NCBI GenBank assembly: GCA_049999725.1
Contig: JBNGIS010034285.1
Location: 100,734 to 164,733 of the forward strand
Reading direction: 5' to 3'
DNA: 64,000 nt
Source of the DNA: Haplomitrium mnioides
Lineage: Eukaryota; Marchantiophyta; Haplomitriopsida; Calobryales
In this document: piece by piece, positions 53,255 through 64,000 of the stretch
How the letters are laid out: each line of letters begins with the position of its first letter
Position numbering within the stretch: the first letter of the stretch is position 1
The notes under the pieces: model-generated
The model's input: only the letters and a program-made list of their open reading frames with translations
Database searches by the model: none
What the model was told of the DNA's origin: nothing
Made by a program: the position numbers and the translations under genes

Positions 53255-54919
53255 TGAACTATAACATTCATCCTCATGAAGGGATGTGTTGACATGAAAG
53301 TGGAAGTGTATGAAGATTAAAATCTAAAAGTACAAAGAGAAGCTTGGACATAGAGTAACCATGAAGAGATTTGTTGACATGAAAGTTGAAGTGTATGAAG
53401 ATAAAAATCCAAAAGTACAAGGAGAAGCTTGAACATGCAGGTGGAGCTGTATGGATCTGATATGGACTAGAGGGTTGACAAAGAGAAGTCTTGACATAAA
53501 AGTTGATCAATGAAAATCAAGTGCACTAAAAGTCTAGACATGAAAGAAGTGGAGTTAGTACTAAGAGAATTGTGGCTCTATGAAGATGAAAGTCTATGCA
53601 AATGAGATCACGAAGTAAGAAGATAAGAGTTGGCATGAAAGTGATGGCATGGAAATCAAGTACAATACTTATGAAGAGGAGTCTTCCAGGTCTATGGATT
53701 TTGTCTATGGAAATCCATCACAAAGAGCAGTTTGACATGAAGATGGAGCTGTGTGGACATCAAGTGCAATAAGTGTGAAGAAGAACGTGCATGTCAGAGG
53801 ATGAGAAACATGAGCTTGCTCATCCTAGTGGAAGGAAAGAAACTATGAGTCAAGAAGTATCAAACGCTTTTAAGATCAGAAGAGTACTTTGTAAACTGGA
53901 AGCATTCAAAAGAATATTAGGGATTTTGAAGAAAATTGACCAGCCCAACGTATGTTTACTTCCACTTCAAGGACATCTCAGAACTGTGTTGCAAGCCTGC
54001 AAGAAATTGACTCTCCCATGGTTGCAATCTAAAGGAACTCAAAATCGTTTTTGAAGCAGAAGCAGAATATGAGTTGCGTATTGCATAGCTTATTTGCATA
54101 AAAGATCGCAATTTTGAAGCAAATCATTGGTCCACAAACCTTGTTCTTCTCACACTTACACAACACGTTCTCAATGAGAAACATGAATTTTTTGTTTTCT
54201 TATTCCTTCACCAACACATGCATAAGATTAATGAAGCGGGTAGAGCTTGAATTCAACATTTCTTATTATTTTTCTTCTCTCGGCACAAGAAAAAACGTAA
54301 ATCAAGAAGCATGCCAACAGGTTTTTTGCGATGGCCGCCTATCCCTCTTAGCCTTCAAAATTCCACTCAGAAGTCAATTTATTTGTAACGTTGGTTAGAT
54401 AATACTCTATTGTCTCCATCTAATCAACTTGCACAGTCTCAAAATTATTGGTTGTCAATGTTCCTGGAGTTGAATCACCTAGTCATGTACCCTAATCTCA
54501 CGAGCTTGGATGAACTTGGAACCCCAGTCGCTGGTGAACTTGGTCAAACAAGGGGTATTTGAAACACTGATGGAGAATGAAACCAACTAAGTCGCCTTGA
54601 TCTTGTAAAACTCGTTGTTTTTGAGTTTTTCCAGTTTGTAGAGAAAGATTTGTTAAACCACGGGAAATTTTTACAAGAGATCATGGAAGCCATTCATCCC
54701 ATTAATCATATCCAGCACGAGTGTCGAAGGGAAGGTGGAAGAAAACAAATTTCATTCATATGACGTTATTTCCTGTAGGCAGATTTTATAGAAACATCTC
54801 ACCACCTTTCTTTAGATATTCAGCCTCATGTGCACTAAACACAACCCTTGGATCGAAACTACAGCCCAACATTTGTTAAACAGAATGGGTGCTTTATGGC
54901 TTGAGCAAGAAATGGAATT
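53255..54919. other. Unassigned stretch between A5 and C2
   Basis: I find no LTR end, primer site or recognisable protein here. The first 700 bp are A/G-rich with repeated words 'gacatgaaagt' and 'gaagtgtatgaagat'. A frame at 53791-54054 (87 residues, MSEDEKHELAHPSGRKETM) matches nothing I know. From about 54060 the base composition becomes A/T-rich. It may be eroded retrotransposon leader or intergenic DNA. Confidence 0.5.
53291..53440. repeat. 85-bp tandem duplication
   Basis: 'gacatgaaagtggaagtgta' plus 'tgaagat' at 53291 recurs at 53376, each followed by 'aaaatc(t/c)aaaagtacaa' and 'gagaagcttg'. Shorter echoes ('gacataaaagttga' at 53491, 'gacatgaag' at 53730) suggest a longer eroded array. 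Confidence 0.8.
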
Positions 54920-55211
54920 GTTAAGCCTTTTGTTTCTAGTCCATCTTCTTTTCCAAATCGTGTTCAACTTCCTCCTTCGGCCATTGTTGTTGATGATCGT
55001 GAAGAATTTGAAGTAGACCGCATTTTGGCGAAAAGAGTTATGAAGCGCTAGCAACATCCACAAGTTCAATACAAGGTTTTGTGGAAAGGCTATCCACTTC
55101 ATGATGCTACTTGGGAACCTTCTTCAAATCTTGAGAATGCTCAAGAAGTTATTCAAATTTTTGAAAGTTGCGGCAATGACGAGGACGTTATTGACTAGAC
55201 GGCGGGGATTA
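54920..55211 (+). pseudogene. C2 chromodomain (3' end of a chromovirus pol)
   Basis: Frame reads KPFVSSPSSFPNRVQLPPSAIVVDDREEFEVDRI..., LAKRVMKR, stop, QHPQVQYKVLWKGYPLHDATWEPSSNLENAQEVIQIFE. This is the chromodomain of the C family with the Trp (WEPSS) that is a stop in C1. The upstream pol is missing. It leads directly into the 3' LTR at 55212. Confidence 0.9.
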
Positions 55212-55627
55212 TGTAATAGTACAAGCATAAGGTTGTGCTATTTATAAGAAAATAGAGAGGAGTGAAGGCAGTGGTTGTGAGTCACTTTTAGGGAAAGATT
55301 AGATTACTTGCCTTTGAAGTCACTTTTAGGTTACTTGCATTTGAAGTCACTTTTGGTAGAGAGTCACCTTTAAGGCTGAAATGAGAAGTGACTTGTAAGT
55401 GAAGTAAGAGAGATGACACCCTCTTCTCTTGTATAAATAGAAGAGCCTCTTAGCCCCACTCCTCATTTTGGAGTTCCTCTCGAATCACTTGGGTTCTTTG
55501 GTTGCTTGGCTTTTGCTTGCACTCTTGGTCTTAGCTTAGACATTGAGTTGCTTTTGGTTGAAAAACTCTATTAGAGTTCACCATGAGTTCTTACTCATTT
55601 GGATTTGGTCTATGAGATTCTTTCACA
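55212..55627 (+). repeat. C2 3' LTR, 416 bp, with TATA box
   Basis: TGTAATAGTACAAGCATAAG to ATTCTTTCACA. TATAAATA lies at 55432-55439. Three repeats of 'gaagtcacttttagg'-like words (55276, 55314, 55343) lie in U3. Compared with C1's LTR it is about 30 bp longer in the U3 repeat part. It abuts A6 LTR sequence with no flank between. Confidence 0.9.
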
Positions 55628-57372
55628 CTTTCAGAGGAGCCTGTTGGATCCTTCGGGTCATAGAGAGGTCAACCACGGACAAAGGTCAGCACGGTGGTCC
55701 ACCTCCCTTTTTGAAAACAACATCCGATGACGCTCTCTCAGATACGTAGCGCTTTGTAGGAGCCCGTTGGATCCTTCCAATCATAGAGAGTTCAACCATG
55801 GACGAAGGTCAGCGTGGCCGTCCACCTTCCCTATTGAAAATGGCGTCGAACGGCGACCACAGAGGAAAAGTCAACGGTGGACCCTCAATTCCCCGGAATT
55901 CTTTGAAACTCTATACTGTGGGATTCTTCGGAACTCTGTTCTACATGATTCTTCAAGCTCGGTTCCATAGGAATCTTTAGAATCTCAGTCCACGAGATTC
56001 TTCGGACTTGATCCCATGAACCTTAGAAATGACCGTTTACTTAGACCTTGCTGCAAATAGACGAGACAAGTGTCGCCATATCTGGGGCCTGGGCTTAACG
56101 AGAATAATGACCTTTTCAAACAAGAAGGATTCGCGGGGGTGGAAGCATGGGGGGTATACATAAATGGGCTTCAACATTGGTCAGGTTGGTGTGCAAGCAA
56201 ACTAGAGACGCGTAAGCGATCTTGTGACAAGAAGAGACCACGATGTAAGGCAGAAAGGATTCTAGTGAGAATTTACATGAGGCGAGTGTACTCGTGCTTG
56301 GGGCTAGCAGAGGTGGAGGTGGACTAGAGGGGCGTTGAGAATTGCTGAGCAGGGAGCTCTAGAGGCTCAAGCGATCCAGGTGGACTCATCCCTACAAGTA
56401 GACTAGTAGTGGAGGTGGATAGATACAAGAAATTGAAGGGGATCCTATATGTTCACAATTTGGGAGAGGCTCTCAAGTGGAATCTTGGAGTCGTCTCAAC
56501 ATCATTTGTGCAGGAGCATTTACCCATAAGTGCGTAGAGTGCGCTCTAGTGTAATCTTTCAAGTGGAGCTAAGAAGAGGGTAGTTGCGTTAATGTTTGCG
56601 CACTACGAAGAAGACCTATTCAAGGCTCATAGGTGGAGTGAGCTACCAACAGTCAGGAGGACTGTCTTCTAGAGGTGGAAGTTAAAGAAATCCTCTTACG
56701 AGCTTGAAGAAGTAAATATAGGGCTTCTCGCAAGAGAAGTTAAAAAATGATCTCAAAGAAGGGTGTGTGCAAGGGAGATGAAAGGAAGATTGAGGTGGTA
56801 AGTTGAGGAAGAAAGGAGGAGTTTGTTGGGGAGGTCAGTCCTAGTGGTCCTGCAAGGCCTATGATTTTGGTGAAGTGCAATGAGTGTGTGTGTTTGTATT
56901 TGTGCATAAGTGTATTAGTTAGATTTGAATTTTGTTATATTGTATAAGAAACAATTAGAACTAGAATCATACAGGTACCAATTGTTTCGACCCTAGGACA
57001 GCCTTGTGAAGGGAGAGTCAAGTCCCTTGATATAGTTGTGTGACTCTTGGGTCATTGCATTCTGCTTTTTAAATGTATACAAGGTGGCTAGGTCCAGATT
57101 TGGGACCCCTAAATTATATTGAAGATTACCACATAAATACTTGGGTTTTTGTGCATGTGTATTCTGACATTGGGGGTGAATGAGCAGATTGACTGTAGAC
57201 ATGAATGTTGAGGTGAGGAAATGGCTTGTAAGGTAAAGTGGGATCGTTCAAAGCTCCAAAGTGATAACTGGATATGGGCCATCTCACAAAAGAACCTTAT
57301 TCCCATGTTTTTGTCCTCCCGTGCTTCCCAAGTAGCACTTGTGAAGGTAAGGCCTAATGGAGGGGAGTGACA
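55628..57372 (+). repeat. A6: 5'-truncated family A LTR
   Basis: Begins with CTTTCAGAGGAGCCTGTTGG, the start of the about 122-bp unit, and runs through two units, the 24-bp units (55900-56010), the 'gaggtggaagt' block (near 56673) and 'ccttgtgaagggagagtcaag' (57003) to GGGGAGTGACA at 57372. It corresponds to 28551-30305 of the A4 3' LTR. The right side abuts C3 at exactly the same C-family base as the A4-C1 junction at 30305/30306. Confidence 0.87.
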
Positions 57373-57421
57373 TGAAAACTCCTTCAAGATATCATCAATC
57401 ATTGACGTCGGTATAGATTTC
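57373..57421 (-). pseudogene. C3 fragment, protease-RT linker (left of D)
   Basis: TGAAAACTCCTTCAAGATATCATCAATC matches 30306-30353 (C1) on the minus strand and encodes MIDDILKEFS there. It is cut by D at 57422 and continues at 61126. The five bases ATTTC at its right end are D's TSD. Confidence 0.85.
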
Positions 57422-57558
57422 TGTTAGGTCTTGAAATTCAGGGCATAGGGGGAGGAGCCCTGATTGTTGGTCGATTGTTGTAGTATATGCCTAACTTCGA
57501 ACGGTGAGTAACAGGTTGGGTAAGTAAGGAACCCCGCTGATCGGGCTATCTAGGATGA

Positions 57559-57730
57559 CACTTGATCGTGGTGGTAGTGAAGTCCACCAGGATACAAGGG
57601 ACCGTGGGGGTGCTTCTTCCCCCAGGATCGGCTATCAAGGGTTACACTTGGTTGTGGTGGTAGTGAAGTCCACCAAGACACAAGGGATCGTGAGGGTGCT
57701 TCTTTCCCCCAGGATCGGCTTAGGACCTGC
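57559..57730. repeat. 86-bp tandem duplication in D
   Basis: 'cacttgatcgtggtggtagt' at 57559 recurs as 'cacttggttgtggtggtagt' at 57645. Each unit holds two short inverted repeats, GGTGG...CCACC and GGGGGTGCTTCTTCCCCC, which could fold as hairpins in RNA. Confidence 0.88.
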
Positions 57731-58860
57731 AAACAACTTGTGGCATGCGGGCTGGTCTTCCGGCTTAGGAACAGTATCCCATAACAGAAATTGAAATAAA
57801 TCAAATGCGTATGATTCTTAGATGTGTTCTAACTTTGAAAAGCAAATCATGAAAACTCAAATGTATGACAGCACATAATCATTCACATAAATTGGATAGC
57901 ACTTTACTCAATAACCAGGTTCACGACACCACTACAACATCCTCTTAGTCTCAGCCTTCCTCAACTCTAACCTCTTCAAACGTATTCTCATACCTATAAC
58001 AATCTTCACTAATCATCAATCACGTTTTTTTCCACAGACAAAGACACCACCTATCCAGACTACCGTAAACACTTAACTTCAACAAATGAACTGAACAACG
58101 GAATTACAAACAAAACCCTTCACTCTCATGCAACACACGACACATAAACGTTTTTCACTTTTTTGTTCACTTTGTTCTTTACCTTAGCTACCAGCCAATG
58201 ACACCATCTTGGGAAAGATCCAATCAGATAAAGCCCTCTGAGTACTGGTCCCCTTCTCACCAACATCTTACCAACCGTAACACTTCATCAATAGTCCTTA
58301 ATTCACCCCACAAGTCTGTTCCCCACATGCTTCGAGTCTTCTTGTCCACCTTTCTTTTACCACCCAATTCCACCATTGCTGACTTTCCCACACCTGAGAA
58401 CCATACTGGTTTCTGTAACCCTCCTACCAATTCAACACCCCTCAGATGTAGCCTTGTTTGATATCACCATCATGTTCCCATTCTCTGTATAACTGCATCC
58501 CTCTTCCAGCTTGTCTTTCTCTCTTCTTTTAGCCAATAACTTCCCTATCCGTGAAAACCCCAGAAGTTGATCCCCCCCTTTGGGAGACTCGACTCAACGG
58601 TTCGTCCGTGTTTTATATATATTTTTTTGTTTTGTTTTGTTTGCAGACTGTCCCATACTCTGCAGTCCGTACCATGCTTCTGCGGATTGTGCCAGGCTCT
58701 ACGAACCGTACCCGATTCCGCGGACAACGTGCTCTGCGGAAAACAGATTCTGCGGAAAACGGACTCTGTGGACAACTGGTTCTTGGGACCACGGGCTTTG
58801 CGGACAATGCCAGACTCCGCGTGCAACAGGCTCTGCGGAAAACGGACTCTGTGGACAACA

Positions 58861-59520
58861 AATTCTTTGGACTACGGGCTCTGCGGACCACGGAATCTTC
58901 GACCCACGGACTCTTCGGACATGGACTCTTCGGACTACGGAATCTTCGGCCCGCGGACTCTTCGGACTACGGACTCTTCGGACACGGACTCTTCGGATAA
59001 CAGACTCTTCGGACCACGGAATCTTCGGACTACGGACTCTTCGGACCACGGAATCTTCGGCCCACGGACTCTTCGGACAACGGACTCCTCGGATAATGGG
59101 CTCTTCGGTCAACGGACTCTTCGGACCACGGAATCTTCCGCCCACGGACTCTTCGGGCTATGGACTCTTCGGACCACGGAATCTTCGGACTACGGACTCT
59201 TCGGACCACGGAATCTTCGGCCCACGGACTCTTCGGACTACGGACTCTTCGGATAACGGGCTCTTCGGACAACAGACTCTTCAGATAACGGGCTCTTCGG
59301 ACAACGGACTCTTCGGACCACGGAATCTTCCGCCCACAGACTCTTCGGACTACGGACTCTTTGGATAACGGGCTCTTCGGACAACAGACTCTTCAGGTAA
59401 TGGGCTCTTTGGACAACGGACTCTTCGGATAACGGGCTCTTCGGACATCGGACTTTTCGGACCACGGAATCTTGGGACAACGGACTCTTCAGACCACGGG
59501 CTCTTCGGACAACGGGCTAA
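58861..59520. repeat. About 15/30-bp satellite in D (CGGACTCTTCGGACNACGGAATCTTCGG-type units)
   Basis: About 40 units of 'cggactcttcggaccacgga' style words run without a break, preceded by more diverged versions from about 58730 ('ctgcggaaaacggactctg'). The period is about 15 bp (mostly multiples of three), so all six frames stay open and give long repetitive Arg/Ser- or Gly/Leu-rich shadow proteins, which I do not call as genes. Confidence 0.9.
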
Positions 59521-61125
59521 TCACTCCCCCGAACTCTCTCTCGCATTCTGTTTTATCCTCTTTTTCTTTTCTTCTCTTCCGTTCCCCCCTTGTTCGCCAG
59601 CCCGTGGTGCCTCTCTCCGTCGCAAATCGCCAGAGATCTTGGTGTCTTGTGATCTGATTCTGCCAGGCCTTCCATCGCGAGTCTGACCGCGTTCAGAGAA
59701 ATAGACAAGCTCTCTTCCAGGTATATCAAGAATTGCACTCGTAGCCTACTCTCGCATTGGATGTATCTGCCTGAATCTGTCACCACTTGGAATGTCAGCC
59801 GAATCCTTTTCTGCACCACCCAAAATTGAAGATAGGCTGCTCTTCCTCATCGCAATAAGAGTCCCCCATCAAGATTTCATCTCCTGGTGTTTCAGTGACT
59901 CTCTCAAAACATAGCCGCCCCTCAACGAAGAATCAAGAACGCCCCATGGTGAGTTTTTTTTTTCTTTTTTCTTTTTTGACCTTCTCACATACACCAACAA
60001 AATTGTGTTACATTTTTTTACTTCGCGAAGACAGCCGACTCGAGGGACACAGTAATCAGTACAGACCAATCGGGAAAATCCACTGGAAACTCTCCCCGAT
60101 GACTTCGACCACCTTCGCCTGCAGATTCGTGGCTCTCAACGAAGTGCCAAAATCGGCGCTGCTCTGGAACATCGTGACGAACCCCGGTGCCTCCCTGAGC
60201 GCGGCTACAACATTGCAATTATAGCAGCGCCTAAGCTATGGCAGCCATCTCCGCTGCTCTTCTCTCTCTCTTGCTTCGTCGTACCCCCGGTCTCGCTACT
60301 GCACACCTTTTCCTTTCGCAACCTCTCCCTTTCAACCTTGTCCTTCCCTGTCTTTAAAGCGGCGCGGTCCCCTAAAAAGAAACATCTCCATCCATCTCTG
60401 TCTTCAAGCCGGCGCGGTTCCCCAAAAAGAAACATCTCCATCAAGATCAAGAACCCCGCCGGAGAGCGGGAACCTTTTCCTTTGTTAACGAACCCTAACT
60501 CCCATGTGCGGGGATTTTTTCCTGTCCGTTGGATCCAATAGATCCAGTCCTTCTATTTTAATCCCTTTCTTCCTTCCCTCCTTGGCTTGGTAGCTTAGGT
60601 TTAGTATTAGTTAGTTAATTTTTGAACTTATATTTTAACATACTTTACTAAACACAGAATTTAACCAAATAAACTTATTATTATTATTATTTTTCTTCAA
60701 AACTCTACAAACACAAAAAAACATATATTTGCACATTACACAATACACACATACGCACACGAATCTTACATACAACCTACGCCTTCTCTTCTTGTCTTCT
60801 TCCTGTTGAGCGTTTTTTTTCTCCATTTTCTCCATTCTGTTTGTCGACCTGGTTGGTACTTGGTACCTGTGATTCCAAAACAAGTGCTATTCCTACAATT
60901 GTAATTCTAGATCCTAAGTAACTTTTCTACTTTGAAAATAATAAAAATGTTTTTAAACTAAATCCTATAAAAGTCTTGGTTGAATTTCTGAGAATCTTCC
61001 GTTTGGACAGTGTCCATTGTTTGCCGATTCCGCCATTTGCTTGCTTGCTTTCTTCATTTTCCTCGATTTTGTCTTCCTTTGTCTCTCCTTGCATGCATAT
61101 ATAGCTCCCATCCTAGACCCTAACA

Positions 61126-61854
61126 ATTTCCCTCCCTCCTTATTCAAGTCTAAAATAGGCTTGCTCCATACAGCAAAGACAAGCAACTATTTCTCAATCA
61201 AAACATTATGCTGAACTAATTTGGGCTTCTTTACCAATGGTGCCAGACACTCCAAAAGAAATTGCTTTCTTTGTAAAGTAACTTGAATTTGTGGTTTTGC
61301 CCAATCAACTTGAGTAGAACGATTTTCAAGCCAAGACAAACCCAAAATAATATCATACTATACGGGTGTAGTAACAAAATCCATAGATTTCTCATAATCT
61401 TTGCCAATCCTTAGAAGAAATGGCTTGTGAGAATAGAATACCTTATGTTTTTGGCCATCGCCCATAGTAACAAAACTTCCTTTGATAGGCAAAGTCATAG
61501 CTTTGATTTTCTTTGCAAAACATAGTGACATGAAAATTTCAGAACTTCTACAATCTACCAACATTCTACAAGAATACTCATCAACCGCACCGTCTAGATG
61601 AAATAAGGTACTTCTAGTTCTTGTCAAGCTTTTCATTCCATTGGAGCTAATTAAGCTCTTAGTAAACCGCTCCACTATCTTTACTGAAGTCGGCTGTTTT
61701 CGCAATTTTCTTCTTTAGTAACTACTGCTTGAACAAGAGTATGTGGTCAACCTTGGCGATGTAAGCAATTTGCAATCATATGATCAAGCTGTCGACAATA
61801 AAAACATCCTCCACTTTGGAGTAGATGATCACGCTCTCCATCAATGAGGGTCTT
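61126..61854 (-). pseudogene. C3 aspartic protease and gag end
   Basis: Minus strand matches C1 30350-31070: GMKSLTRTRSTLFHLDG, VDEYSCRMLVDCRSSEIFMSLCFAKKIKAMTLPIKGSFVTMGDGQKHKV (protease; active Asp kept, DCGA-like loop now DCRS), KPFLLRIGKDYEKSMDFVTTPV, then YDIILGLSWLENR. The frame at 61358-61705 is open for 115 residues. It is interrupted at 61854 by A7 within the zinc-knuckle region. Confidence 0.83.
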
Positions 61855-64000
61855 TGTCAGCCCCCTCCTTCTGGTCTTATCCTCTGAACACCGCTCTTCG
61901 GAAGGAAAAGGCTTACTTTTACGGGGTTCAAGTTCTTTTATGAGATGGCCCAGCTGTAAGTTATCAATTTCAGGCCTTAAGGGTGTTCCTTCTCACCTTA
62001 TTGACCTTTCTCCTTGTTCAACTCTCTATTCAAACATTCATACACACCACAGAAGCGCCTCTCATCAAATTCCGAAGTGGATTTCAAGGATCCAAAATAG
62101 GATCAAGACTCAAAGTTTTACAATGCAGGATCAAGTTCTGATATCTGAATTATACAAGGGATCTGTCCCCTTACTGCCTTATCATCTAAGTCTGATTCTT
62201 GGACCCTTGCTGATCTGAGATTCTGTTCACTTTGGATCTGAAATGTCTTTCCAGTAATTACAGATAGAATACAAAACTAACTACACCCTACATACACAAC
62301 ACCACACACTCCGCCGGCGTTCTTCTGACTTGGGCTAATCCCCACAACACAGTTGTGACCTCTCAACCCTTCATTCCTCTCATTCCTCTGCAGCTCTTCT
62401 GATTCTCCCAAGATCTGATCTTTACTACCTCCCTTGCACTCCTGATCTTTATTCCAACAATTCCAACCTTCTCTTGAGTCTCACGATTTTGGTGACCCGT
62501 CCTCCCTCTACTCTGGCACCCTTCTCCAGATAGTCTTTTTACCTTCCCTCGTGAGAAGCCCTGGTTTGACTTCCTTAGGATCAAAAGAGGTCTTGTTTAA
62601 CTTCCACCTCTGGAAGACAGCCCTCTCGACTGCTGGCCACCTTTTCCACCCCGAAGCTTCGATGGATCTTTTTACACCGTGCGCGGGCACGAATGCAGCT
62701 ACTCCTTATTGACTTCCCTTAAGAGAATACACCAAAAAAAGCCCCTGATGTTCCTGGGATTGTTGCTCCTGCACAGTTGACACTAAGACGACTTCAAAGA
62801 TCCCACCTTGGCAGCCCCTTCGATTTCAAGACAACCAAGATTTCCTTCAGCCTTCAAGTATCAGTCCACCTCCGATGCTGGTCCACCCGCAGAGATGAGT
62901 ACACCTGGATCGCCTGAGCCTCTAGAGCTCTCTGCCCAGTGATTCCCAGCGCCCCTCCAGTCCACCTCCACCCCTGCTAGCCCTCTGCTCGAGTTCACCT
63001 GCCTCAAGTGAAGCTTCAAGAAATCTGTTCTCCCTCCCTCGTGTGTCTTCCTTTCTGCTATCGCTCTCACGACTTGCAAGCTTGCATTTACACCAACCCC
63101 TCAAACAATGCAGACGATCTCTTTATACTCCACGATTACCTTGCTGAAGCCTTTCTTGTTTCTCTCGCATTCTTGTTTCCCCCGCTTTCGGCAGTTAATC
63201 TTGTTAAGCAACGTCGTGGTGACACCTGGCTAGTACGAGCAACGACTAACTAAAACAGTTAACCAGAGGTTCTCAACTGTCGTTTCGAATTCCTGTTTAA
63301 TCCTAGAAGATGTCATTGGCGTGGACTGGGTGCGAAGTTGGCACTTGGTCGAATGTGGGTGAAGATTGTGCTCAGAGCTCCTAATCATGGCGTAGATCCA
63401 ACCTTGGTAGCTCGGCGTCGATCCGCGCTTTCAAATCAGAAGAGTAGGGATCGGCGTCCTCGAAGTCGCAGATTCAAGAAGTGTCCCCGCGGGACCACGA
63501 TGATGACCCATCTGATGTCGTGACATGTCATAGAGCTAGTCGCAGTCGAGGAGGGCGATCCGACATGGTAAAGCTGAGCTAGATCCCAAGAAGAACTCCA
63601 AGATGAAGAGAGAGAGTAATCTGAAGAGCCTTGTCCCCCGAATTCGAAGACGGCGCAATCCGCAAGTGATTCTGAAGACAGAGGCCACGTCATCCGCAAG
63701 CTCCTTCAAAACTTCTCTGTCGCCCTCGGAACACCACAAGTTGCCATGTATCCTACCTTCGAGGTCATCCACACAGCGCCGTCCGCCGCCACCTCGCAAA
63801 GGGCTAGGCGGACCGTCGTTGACCCGTAGGAACCCTCAGACAGTAGTGGAGCGCCATGTCATCCGTCAAAGACCCGCAGGAACCCTCGGACTACCGCTGA
63901 ACGCCGCGTCATCCGACGCCGCTTCGCAAGGGGGTAGGCGGACTGTCGCCTTGATCGGCTTCCGTAGTTGACCCGTTGCTGACCCGCAGGAAGCCTCGGA
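61855..64000 (-). repeat. A7: minus-strand family A LTR, runs off the window
   Basis: Minus strand ends GAGGGGGCTGACA at 61855. The shared blocks appear in reverse order: 'ttcttttatgagatggccca' (61931), 'gaagccctggtttgacttcct' to 'ttccacctctggaagacag' (62555-62620), 'gtgcgcgggcacgaatgcag' (62678) and 'gatcgcctgagcctctagag' (62910). The right end has tandem units with 'gacccgcaggaaccctcgga' and 'gggtaggcggac' (63790-64000), close to A3 6190-6370. No internal region is seen, so solo or complete status is unknown. Confidence 0.82.

Larger units (their letters stand above)
57422..61125. mobile_element. Element D: 3.7-kb insertion with TG...CA ends, probable solo LTR
   Basis: It begins TGTTAGGTCTTG and ends CTAGACCCTAACA; the ends are inverted matches (TGTTAGG / CCTAACA). 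ATTTC flanks it at 57417-57421 and 61126-61130, and C-family sequence is continuous once it is removed. These are the marks of an LTR. I see no second LTR, gag, pol, primer site or transposase inside, so a very long solo LTR is the best reading. Inside are an 86-bp duplication (57559), a large satellite (58861-59520) and a 49-bp duplication at 60363/60412. An alternative is a non-autonomous DNA element with 7-bp inverted ends. Orientation is unresolved. Confidence 0.72.

Noticed and set aside
58551-59480. Long open frames of 149-262 codons on both strands with repeats such as 'SSDYGLFG' and 'RTTDSSD'
   Set aside because: They coincide with the 15-bp satellite in D, whose period divisible by three keeps all frames open. 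There is no other coding sign, and frames are open on both strands at once.
60240-60541. A possible host gene start (GC-rich, Ser/Arg-rich frame with 'SPKKKHLHPS' twice)
   Set aside because: It lies inside D, contains a 49-bp duplication, and has no continuing exon or domain. Treated as part of the element.

Overview
This window looks like repeat-packed nuclear DNA of a land plant or close streptophyte relative with a large genome. The reasons are: nearly all of the 64 kb is nested LTR retrotransposons of plant type (Ty3/gypsy chromovirus and non-chromovirus lineages, and Ty1/copia with an initiator-Met-tRNA primer site); elements sit inside elements with 4-5 bp target-site duplications (TSDs); and the only host-like coding trace is a captured fragment of the WD-repeat gene RACK1. 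I see no intact host gene, tRNA, rRNA or CRISPR. The species cannot be named from the sequence. Almost every reading frame is broken by stops or frameshifts.

Element names are mine. Family A: Ty3/gypsy without chromodomain, long LTRs (about 1.7-3.3 kb) full of minisatellites, primer site close to TGGCGCTAGAAGG; seven copies or pieces, A1-A7. Family B: a Ty3/gypsy with about 1.56 kb LTRs. Family C: a chromodomain Ty3/gypsy (chromovirus) with about 0.4 kb LTRs and primer site TTGGTATCAGAGCC; pieces C1-C3. D: a 3.7 kb probable solo LTR. E: a 10.8 kb Ty3/gypsy element that also encodes a C5-cytosine DNA methyltransferase-like domain and a PHD finger. F: a nearly complete Ty1/copia.

Layout. 1-3197: minus-strand A1 (internal end plus LTR) inserted in the LTR of C1. 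3198-3997: 3' end of minus-strand C1 (LTR edge, chromodomain, integrase tail). 3998-11664: plus-strand A2, whose LTR is split by a minus-strand solo LTR, A3 (4050-7344, TSD GGTGG). 11665-20014: element B. 20015-30305: plus-strand A4 (truncated 5' LTR, gag to integrase, 3' LTR). 30306-32214: 5' half of C1 (protease, gag, primer site, LTR). 32215-33001: integrase end of A5. 33002-43758: element E, TSD GCTT. 43783-53254: A5 LTR and following gag/protease, split by copia F (46655-51928, TSD AGAGT). 53255-54919: unassigned. 54920-55627: plus-strand C2 chromodomain and LTR. 55628-57372: A6 LTR piece. 57373-61854: minus-strand C3 split by D (57422-61125, TSD ATTTC). 61855-64000: minus-strand A7 LTR running off the window.

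Most notable is element E. Its pol order is protease - C5 methyltransferase - reverse transcriptase - RNase H - integrase - PHD finger. The methyltransferase keeps recognisable motifs I, IV (with the catalytic Cys), VI, VIII and X. The PHD finger sits where chromoviruses carry a chromodomain. Its long leader also holds a rearranged, intron-free piece of RACK1. DNA methyltransferases inside retrotransposons have been reported in some algae and dinoflagellates, so the principle has precedent; this combination of methyltransferase, PHD finger and captured host gene deserves attention. This copy is decayed and unlikely to be mobile.
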